Source of the DNA: Lachnoclostridium sp. UBA6558
GTDB taxonomy: Bacteria; Bacillota; Clostridia; Lachnospirales; Lachnospiraceae
Length of the DNA stretch: 5,402 nt
NCBI GenBank assembly: GCA_002434335.1
Contig: DJJW01000031.1
Location: forward strand, 2,861-8,262
Reading direction: 5' to 3'
The position numbers and the translations under genes are program-made. Of this stretch, positions 1 through 3,711 are shown piece after piece. How positions within the stretch are numbered: the stretch's first letter is position 1; each line of letters begins with the position of its first letter. The notes under the pieces were generated by a model. The model saw only the letters and a program-made list of their open reading frames with translations. It made no database searches and had not been told where the DNA came from.

Positions 1-2
1 TG

Positions 3-134
3 CGACTGATATCGAAAGCCAGTGGATTAGCCATGGATGTATCTAATTCCTCCACAGCCGATGGAGGTGTGGTGCAGCAATGGAATGACAACGGAACGGA
101 TGCACAGAAATGGTATCTGACAAAAGTAAATTAA
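3..134 (+). CDS. C-terminal end of a protein with a ricin-B/CBM13-like lectin repeat (partial)
   Basis: The only open frame entering the window from the left gives 43 residues and a TAA stop. The peptide contains SGLAMDV followed by QQW and, eight residues on, QKW. The order GLAMDV...QQW...QKW is the hallmark of a ricin-type beta-trefoil subrepeat (the QxW motif), which binds sugars. It ends four residues after WYL, as the last subrepeat of such a domain normally does. In clostridia these domains usually sit at the C-terminus of secreted glycoside hydrolases or other carbohydrate-active enzymes, so the missing upstream part is probably such an enzyme; that is inference. The start, any signal peptide and the catalytic domain lie outside the window. 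The gene converges with the tetR-type gene, and a shared hairpin lies 17 nt after its stop. Confidence 0.8.
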   Translation, partial: RLISKASGLAMDVSNSSTADGGVVQQWNDNGTDAQKWYLTKVN

Positions 135-151
135 GTAAACCCTAAAACAAT

Positions 152-225
152 AAAAAGAGTTACATAGGATTAATCTAAAGCTTCAGCAAAAGAAGTTAAT
201 GATAATCGTATAGTAACTCTTTTTT
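152..225. terminator. Long bidirectional hairpin terminator between convergent genes
   Basis: A perfect 12-bp inverted repeat pairs aaaaagagttac (152-163) with gtaactcttttt (213-224). The loop is itself largely foldable: 164-166 with 209-211, 168-172 with 203-207, and 179-184 with 192-197 (one G-T pair) give a nearly continuous stem of about 73 nt. Six T lie at 220-225 on the plus strand, and the A-rich left arm supplies a T-run on the minus strand. It starts 17 nt after the lectin gene stop and lies 18 nt from the tetR-type stop, so it can serve both convergent genes. It is longer than a usual intrinsic terminator. Confidence 0.75.
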
Positions 226-242
226 CGTACAGGTCTTGGCAG

Positions 243-833
243 TTAATGAAAGCGCAGCTTCTCTCTTAACATCTTATCAATTACCTCCAGATAGTTTTCA
301 GGAATAGCTATATTACCGTTTACCAGCAGCATGGAATAACCATGAACCAGGCTCCACATGGTAAGGATATCGACTGCCTGATCCTGTGGATTTACCTCAA
401 GCCATTCCAGATAACCCAGAGCACTTTTTTTGAAAATCTGATAAGGATCTGTTTCACTATCAGGTACTGGTACTATGTTGATGCTTTTATGACTTGGATT
501 AATAAAGATAAATCGCATATAATCCGGATTCTCTACCATAAATCGTACATAACACTTTCCAAGTTCTATGATCTGATTTTCTGCCTCCCCCGGATATTTT
601 TGTACAGCTTCTTCCAGTGCTTTTTTAAAGCTGTCGGATACCTCCAGAATAATAGCAAGGATTAATTCCTCTTTATTTTTAAAATGTTTATAAGGCGCAG
701 AGTGGGAGACGCCGCATCTGGCCGCAATTTTTCTTAAGGAAAAGTCCTCATATTTTTCTTCATTTAATAATTGTATACCTTTTAGAATCATTTCTTTTTT
801 TAAATCACCATGATGATAATGTTCTTTCTGCAA
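243..833 (-). CDS. TetR-family transcriptional repressor with WHG-type C-terminal domain
   Basis: This 196-residue protein is a DNA-binding dimeric repressor of ordinary TetR length. Residues 10-56 form the TetR_N helix-turn-helix: FSLRKIAARCGVSHSAPYKHF at about 31-51 covers the two HTH helices, followed by KNKEEL. The C-terminal half is the helical ligand-binding domain; WSLVHG at 160-165 matches the Trp-His-Gly signature of the WHG subfamily (TetR_C_33 type). The ligand cannot be predicted. Translation starts at TTG (831-833): an in-frame TAA lies five codons upstream and the next in-frame ATG is codon 15, inside helix 1. The gene diverges from a two-gene flavoprotein operon. A repeated operator-like sequence overlaps both promoters, so it probably represses the operon and itself (inference). 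Transcription likely ends at the hairpin just beyond its stop. Confidence 0.93.
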   Translation of the reverse strand: MQKEHYHHGDLKKEMILKGIQLLNEEKYEDFSLRKIAARCGVSHSAPYKHFKNKEELILAIILEVSDSFKKALEEAVQKYPGEAENQIIELGKCYVRFMVENPDYMRFIFINPSHKSINIVPVPDSETDPYQIFKKSALGYLEWLEVNPQDQAVDILTMWSLVHGYSMLLVNGNIAIPENYLEVIDKMLREKLRFH

Positions 834-848
834 CTTATATACCTCTTA
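831..848 (-). promoter_or_regulatory. Ribosome binding site and TTG start of the tetR-type gene
   Basis: On the minus strand AAGAGGT (847-841) lies 7 nt ahead of TTG (833-831). The in-frame TAA at 848-846 overlaps the Shine-Dalgarno region, so no longer reading frame is possible. This fixes TTG as the start. The weak start codon may keep repressor levels low. Confidence 0.75.
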
Positions 849-884
849 CAATCACTTTATTTTATGAACCAATAAATTTATATA

Positions 885-913
885 ATTATAACATAAAAAG
901 TTGACAGTGTAAA
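885..913 (-). promoter_or_regulatory. Promoter of the tetR-type gene
   Basis: Reading the minus strand, TTTACA (913-908) and TATAAT (890-885) are separated by exactly 17 nt, a near-consensus sigma-A promoter. The expected start site near 878 gives a leader of roughly 45 nt. The -35 box is inside the first copy of the 15-bp repeat, so a protein bound there would shut this promoter, which fits autoregulation. Confidence 0.7.
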
Positions 914-929
914 CATTGTGAGGTATGAT
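901..929 (+). promoter_or_regulatory. Promoter of the flavoprotein operon
   Basis: TTGACA (901-906), 17 nt, then TATGAT (924-929): a perfect -35, a five-of-six -10 and optimal spacing. The expected transcription start is near 936. The promoter is intrinsically strong, so control is most likely by repression. Its -35 overlaps repeat copy 1, and copy 2 lies just downstream of the start site. Confidence 0.78.
903..919. promoter_or_regulatory. Operator 1, probable TetR-type repressor site
   Basis: The first copy of the exact 15-bp repeat gacagtgtaaacatt is at 903-917. With two more bases it forms an imperfect palindrome acagtgt-aa-acattgt (904-919), in which the half-sites match in six of seven positions when inverted. 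A palindrome of about 16 bp is typical for a TetR dimer. It covers the -35 boxes of both divergent promoters. Assignment to the neighbouring TetR-type protein is inference from position. Confidence 0.68.
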
Positions 930-940
930 TGTGTCATGTA

Positions 941-956
941 GACAGTGTAAACATTA
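941..956. promoter_or_regulatory. Operator 2, second copy of the 15-bp repeat
   Basis: gacagtgtaaacatt recurs without a mismatch at 941-955, 38 bp downstream of copy 1 and in the same orientation. Its right half is degenerate (acattaa instead of acattgt). It lies at about +5 to +20 of the predicted operon transcript and abuts the Shine-Dalgarno sequence, so a protein bound here would block elongation or promoter escape. It does not overlap the tetR promoter, so the operon may be more tightly repressed than the regulator gene. Confidence 0.62.
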
Positions 957-963
957 AGGAGGG
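956..963 (+). promoter_or_regulatory. Ribosome binding site of the first flavoprotein gene
   Basis: AAGGAGGG lies 8 nt ahead of the ATG at 972. It is a near-perfect match to the 16S tail and fixes the start. Confidence 0.85.
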
Positions 964-971
964 CAAGGAAA

Positions 972-1541
972 ATGAAGGTTTTAGTTATAAGTGATGCCTC
1001 AGATACCAGTCAGCTTGGGAGAAAGGTGAAAGAAGAAATAAAGGGGTATCTTAAAAAGGATAATCATAGTGTTACAGCATTTGATGTACAGACGGAAGAA
1101 ATGCATAATTGTGTAGGCTGCTTTGGCTGCTGGATTAAAACTCCGGGGGAATGTGTTTTCAAGGATATCAGCAGCGAGATTAACAAAGCCTATATCGGAA
1201 GTGATATTGCAATATTTGTATCTCCCGTAAGATACGGTTGTTACACACCTGCTATTCGAAGAACACTGGACCGGATGATACCCAATATTCTGCCATTTTT
1301 TAAGAAGATAAAAGGAGAACAGCATCACGCTCCACGTTATAAGAAATATCCCGGTTATATTGCCTTTGGATACGGAGAGGATATAACCAAAGAAGAGGCA
1401 GAGACATTTCAGTCACTTTGCAAAGCAAATGCATTGAACTTACAGGCAAAGAAAGCAGGTACCTACATCAGCAGAAGAGAATCAGATGTTACAGACAGGT
1501 TGAATTCTCTCTGCAACTATCTAAAGGAGTGTGAGCAGTGA
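972..1541 (+). CDS. Flavodoxin-fold NAD(P)H-dependent FMN reductase-like protein with a four-cysteine motif
   Basis: This 189-residue cytoplasmic protein has the flavodoxin-like fold. It starts with strand MKVLVIS and a phosphate-loop region (SDASDTSQLG) that departs from the usual NGSPR form. SPVRYG at 84-89, the segment that normally contacts the flavin ring, is followed by TPAIRRTLDR (92-101), the usual helix of the FMN reductase/COG0655 group. Cysteines 47, 50, 53 and 61 form CX2CX2CX7C (CVGCFGCWIKTPGEC), resembling the compact motif that binds a 4Fe-4S cluster in iron-sulfur flavoproteins (Isf). A CxxC-x-W-TPG-C pattern also occurs in many clostridial relatives where no cluster has been shown, so the cluster is uncertain. 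It is the first gene of a two-gene operon, overlaps the second, and is probably repressed by the divergent TetR-type protein. The electron acceptor is unknown. Confidence 0.87.
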   Translation: MKVLVISDASDTSQLGRKVKEEIKGYLKKDNHSVTAFDVQTEEMHNCVGCFGCWIKTPGECVFKDISSEINKAYIGSDIAIFVSPVRYGCYTPAIRRTLDRMIPNILPFFKKIKGEQHHAPRYKKYPGYIAFGYGEDITKEEAETFQSLCKANALNLQAKKAGTYISRRESDVTDRLNSLCNYLKECEQ

Positions 1542-1543
1542 TG
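1523..1543 (+). promoter_or_regulatory. Coupled ribosome binding site and start of the second flavoprotein gene
   Basis: AAAGGAG (1523-1529) lies within the end of the first gene. Two adjacent in-frame starts follow: GTG at 1538 (8 nt spacing, sharing four bases with the upstream gene's end) and ATG at 1541 (11 nt spacing, one-base overlap with the TGA). Spacing favours GTG; codon preference and the usual family N-terminus (M, K, strand, NGSPRG) favour ATG. Either way the two genes should be translationally coupled. Confidence 0.65.
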
Positions 1544-2215
1544 AATAAAGTGTGTTTTATAAACGGCAGCCCCAGAGGAAAAAATAGTGCCTCCAAAGGA
1601 TTGATTGATAAAGTAATAGAAATGCTTGATAAGCAAAAGCTTCAAAGTCATGAGCTCAGCGTTGTGGAGTGGTACAGGAAGAATATAAAAGAAGAAGATT
1701 TTGAATTAATGAGCACCATGAATGCAATTGTATTTGTATTCCCTCTCTATGTAGATGCAATTCCTTCCAGTCTGCTGGAATTTATGTATGGATTCGAGGA
1801 GTATCTTATAAAGCATCCCTGTCCGAAGAATTATAATGTACCAAAGGTATATTCCATAATAAATAACGGTTTTATCGAAGGAAAACAAAATATGAATGCA
1901 CTGAAAATAATGGCTCACTATTCAGCACGAATTGGTTTTAATTGGAGATTTGGCATTGGTATAGGAGCAGGGGAATTCATAAGGGAAACCATGGAAGTGA
2001 TACCTTTAAAAAGTAAGCTGAAACAAAGCATCTACGAGGGCTTAACTATATTGGCAACTGATTTGGAGGGTCAGGTGAATATAGAGCAAAGTAATATTAT
2101 GACAAACCCATCCATGCCGAAGTTTATCTTTACGGCTGCAGCCAGCCGACACTGGGTGAAAGAAGCTAAAATGTCCAGGAAAGCTTTGAGCAGGAGAGTA
2201 TGGTCGGAAGCTTAA
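1541..2215 (+). CDS. Flavodoxin-fold NAD(P)H-dependent oxidoreductase (FMN reductase-like)
   Basis: A 224-residue protein (225 if GTG 1538 is used). It opens with the strand VCFINGSPRGKNSAS, in which NGSPRG (8-13) is the classical FMN phosphate-binding loop. FVFPLYVDAIPSSLL (65-79) is the conserved second flavin-contacting segment, and VYSIINNGFIEG (103-114) the third, a complete set for a flavin-binding domain. The last 40 or so residues (about 185-224) extend past the core fold and are basic and aromatic, containing MPKFIFTAAASRHW and a KxSRKALSRR end; they could be a dimer or partner-binding tail. It lacks the four-cysteine motif of its upstream partner, so the two are distinct subfamilies rather than a simple duplication. 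Overlapping reading frames and a terminator 15 nt after the stop define a two-gene operon. The substrate cannot be assigned; quinones, nitro compounds or a partner flavoprotein are all possible. Confidence 0.86.
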   Translation: MNKVCFINGSPRGKNSASKGLIDKVIEMLDKQKLQSHELSVVEWYRKNIKEEDFELMSTMNAIVFVFPLYVDAIPSSLLEFMYGFEEYLIKHPCPKNYNVPKVYSIINNGFIEGKQNMNALKIMAHYSARIGFNWRFGIGIGAGEFIRETMEVIPLKSKLKQSIYEGLTILATDLEGQVNIEQSNIMTNPSMPKFIFTAAASRHWVKEAKMSRKALSRRVWSEA

Positions 2216-2230
2216 GGTGAATATTTACAT

Positions 2231-2263
2231 AAAGAACCTTTCGGAAAGGAAGGTTCTTTTTTT
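2231..2263 (+). terminator. Rho-independent terminator of the flavoprotein operon
   Basis: The arms aaagaacctt (2231-2240) and aaggttcttt (2250-2259) pair perfectly over 10 bp. A further C-G and T-G pair leave a five-base loop, and seven T follow (2257-2263). It starts 15 nt after the second flavoprotein stop. The same hairpin read on the minus strand has only a short T-run, so it would be a weak terminator for the convergent araC-type gene. Confidence 0.9.
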
Positions 2264-2330
2264 GACTATTCGAAGATTGCAATGCTATTATATGATCCGG
2301 ATAATATTTAATTTCGTCCAAAGCATTCCT

Positions 2331-2371
2331 CCTGCCCATTTGTGTGGAGAAAAGAATATTGCTCTGGCAGG
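2331..2371 (-). repeat. Inverted repeat downstream of the araC-type gene
   Basis: cctgcc (2331-2336) and ggcagg (2366-2371) are perfectly complementary with a 29-nt loop. They lie 9 nt beyond the araC-type stop. There is no T-run after it on the minus strand, so it is a poor intrinsic terminator; it may be chance or a transcript-end structure. The rest of 2264-2379 is AT-rich, with an 8-bp palindrome atccggat at 2295-2302 and no supportable gene. Confidence 0.3.
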
Positions 2372-2379
2372 CTTAGTAA

Positions 2380-3252
2380 TCAGCCTTCTTTTCTATATTC
2401 CCCCGGAGAACATCCAATGGCTTTTTTGAATTCCCGATTAAAATAGCTGATATTGTTAAAACCCGTAATTCTGGCAACCTCTGAGATCTTCCAGTCCGTC
2501 TGGGTTAACAGGCTGCAGCTTTGCAGAATTCTGTGCCGGATAACATAGGCAATGGGCGGCATTCCAATAACTTCCTTAAAAGTATGACAGAATTGCCCCT
2601 CACTCATAGGGAGCAGCCCGGTCAGGGACGCCAGGGATATTTCTTCTCTGTAATTGGTATGTATATAATCGATGACCGGCTGCAGTCTCTCTAACTTGTA
2701 ATTGTTCTTATCCTTTAAATTCTGTGCAGCTTCTGCATGTTCATAACACAAATGCCACATCTCAAAGATCCGGCTCTTGATAAGCAGCTCATTTTCCATT
2801 AAGTTCTCTTTTCTAAAAGAATCCATTTCCAATATAAGACGAAGAATTGTTTGCTGCCACTCCTCTGCAGGTGTTATGCGGGGGCATAAGTTTAGTTCAC
2901 CTTTTAAAAAAGGTTGAAGGAATTTAGAATAGGTAGGACTATGTGTACCTCCAAATAAACCCGGATGGAATAGTACTACACAGGCTTCACAAGGTAGTCC
3001 CATATAAGCTCTTGCTGCATGCAGTTTATTGGAATGAATAAATAAACCTTCTCCTGCCATTACATTGTATTCTTTATCTTCTATGGTATAAATCATTGCA
3101 CCTTCTAAGACTACGACAAATTCGAATTCATCATGCCAATGCAGATAGAAGAAATTGTCCGTGTTCTGTCGATAGCTTAGATGATGAATAGCTATTGGCA
3201 TTAAGGCTGTTCCATGTATAGCTTTTTCTTTTAGAAATACTCTGGATTTCAT
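2380..3252 (-). CDS. AraC-family transcriptional regulator with N-terminal cupin domain
   Basis: A 290-residue protein, the standard length for AraC-type sugar regulators. The N-terminal cupin/AraC-binding domain spans about 20-110, with HWHDEFEF at 38-45 and the GEGLFIHSNKLHA strand at 68-79, typical of the sensing barrel. The C-terminal DNA-binding domain (about 188-288) has two helix-turn-helix units: ISLASLTGLLPMSEGQFCHTF (205-225) and ISEVARITGFNNISYFNREF (256-275), ending with KKAIGCSPGEYR, the AraC signature. The ATG is supported by AAGGAG 8 nt upstream on the minus strand. It is divergent from a GH31 glycosidase with 459 bp between start codons, so it probably activates that gene, and any genes after it, in response to a sugar; this is inference from arrangement. 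The inducer is unknown. Confidence 0.94.
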   Translation of the reverse strand: MKSRVFLKEKAIHGTALMPIAIHHLSYRQNTDNFFYLHWHDEFEFVVVLEGAMIYTIEDKEYNVMAGEGLFIHSNKLHAARAYMGLPCEACVVLFHPGLFGGTHSPTYSKFLQPFLKGELNLCPRITPAEEWQQTILRLILEMDSFRKENLMENELLIKSRIFEMWHLCYEHAEAAQNLKDKNNYKLERLQPVIDYIHTNYREEISLASLTGLLPMSEGQFCHTFKEVIGMPPIAYVIRHRILQSCSLLTQTDWKISEVARITGFNNISYFNREFKKAIGCSPGEYRKEG

Positions 3253-3338
3253 AAGACAGCTCCTTCTGAATTAGCAATATTGTGTTAGTATATAACAATT
3301 TAATTAAAGAAATGAGTATATAAAATTAATATAATACA

Positions 3339-3347
3339 ATTATAGCA
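3339..3347 (-). promoter_or_regulatory. Candidate extended -10 promoter of the araC-type gene
   Basis: On the minus strand TGC-TATAAT (3347-3339) is a perfect -10 with an extended TGN element. No good -35 is present: TGTTGC at the 17-nt position is poor. The predicted leader is about 80 nt. A plus-strand TATAAT at 3330-3335 lies almost opposite but also lacks a -35, so its role in glycosidase expression is doubtful. Confidence 0.45.
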
Positions 3348-3556
3348 TAGATTTACATGTAGCAACAGTTCAAATGCTTTGGTCATGGTAAATTATGAAG
3401 GATAACTTCGGAAAGCTGATTTCTTTTATGTCTTTGCTGTATGATTTGGAGTTGAAACTAATAGAATGATTCCGGTATCGGGGTAAGTCAAAAAGAAATT
3501 ACGCAATAATATGTAGCTACTAATTAACAGATATTCGCAGGAATCCAGATATCAAA

Positions 3557-3594
3557 AAGAGGTGGTGCGGAAATAGAAGGTAATTTCCTCTTCT
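3557..3594 (+). other. Purine/pyrimidine-rich stretch with competing stem-loops
   Basis: Three mutually exclusive or stacked pairings are visible: aagagg (3557-3562) with cctctt (3587-3592); ggaaat (3569-3574) with atttcc (3583-3588); and agaag (3575-3579) with cttct (3590-3594). Combining the first with aaat/attt (3571-3574 with 3583-3586) gives a stem with an 8-nt one-sided bulge. It lies about 120 nt upstream of the GH31 start codon, so in the leader if transcription begins further upstream. Its function is unknown. Confidence 0.3.
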
Positions 3595-3613
3595 GATTTG
3601 AGTACGCCAGGAC

Positions 3614-3630
3614 TCCTATGGAGGATAGGA
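3614..3630 (+). repeat. Hairpin with a Shine-Dalgarno sequence in its loop
   Basis: tcctat (3614-3619) and atagga (3625-3630) are perfectly complementary, with the loop ggagg (3620-3624). The loop is a perfect Shine-Dalgarno core 5 nt ahead of the ATG at 3630. An alternative pairing of ctcc (3613-3616) with ggag (3620-3623) would hide it. Confidence 0.4.
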
Positions 3631-3677
3631 TGAATAGCAGAAAGGCTGTTTTTTCAACTACGAATACAGGAACATGA
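3630..3677 (+). CDS. Possible 15-codon leader peptide upstream of GH31
   Basis: ATG at 3630 opens a 15-residue frame, MNSRKAVFSTTNTGT, ending with TGA at 3675-3677, 34 nt before the GH31 start codon. GGAGG sits 5 nt upstream, a strong ribosome binding site; an in-frame ATG at 3618 is possible but has no such site. Five of the last seven residues are Thr or Asn. A weak hairpin (3636-3640 with 3646-3650) followed by six T lies inside the frame. It matches nothing I recognise and may be chance; its only support is the ribosome binding site and its position. Confidence 0.3.
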   Translation: MNSRKAVFSTTNTGT

Positions 3678-3711
3678 AATCAATGATTTGATATTCACGA
3701 AAGGGGATATT

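Larger units (their letters stand above)
3253..3711. other. 459-bp divergent intergenic region (araC-type gene / GH31)
   Basis: The left third (3280-3350) is very AT-rich and carries the candidate araC promoter. I found no convincing sigma-A promoter reading toward the glycosidase, as expected where an AraC activator compensates for a poor -35. Short direct repeats are cagatat at 3528-3534 and 3546-3552 (18 nt apart) and tcaaaaaga at 3488-3496 and 3552-3560; the first pair could be activator half-sites but is too short to be sure. A small hairpin gaag/cttc lies at 3397-3409. The right part (3557-3677) holds overlapping inverted repeats and a possible leader ORF. No catabolite-repression (cre) site was recognised. 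Confidence 0.5.

Noticed and set aside
342..665. 107-codon plus-strand open frame opposite the tetR-type gene
   Set aside because: It is fully contained in the antisense of a clear TetR coding sequence, with no promoter or ribosome binding site and no recognisable product.
999..1328. 109-codon minus-strand open frame opposite the first flavoprotein gene
   Set aside because: It is a shadow of a well-supported gene with strong ribosome binding site and conserved motifs.
1706..1918. 70-codon minus-strand open frame opposite the second flavoprotein gene
   Set aside because: It is a shadow frame with no independent signal.
2217..2429. 70-codon plus-strand open frame
   Set aside because: It runs through the operon terminator and into the end of the araC-type gene on the other strand, and its product resembles nothing.
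3402..3410. ataacttcg resembles part of a loxP arm
   Set aside because: There is no 13-bp inverted partner or 8-bp spacer; a 9-base match in AT-rich DNA is chance.
3557..3592. T-box-like antiterminator: aagagg, bulge beginning TGGT, inner stem, cctctt
   Set aside because: The T-box bulge consensus TGGNACC is not met (tggtgcgg here). I see no specifier stem, no competing terminator that uses cctctt, and a GH31 gene is not a usual T-box target.
3674..3691. Five-codon frame overlapping the leader ORF stop (ATGA overlap)
   Set aside because: It is too short to judge and has no ribosome binding site.
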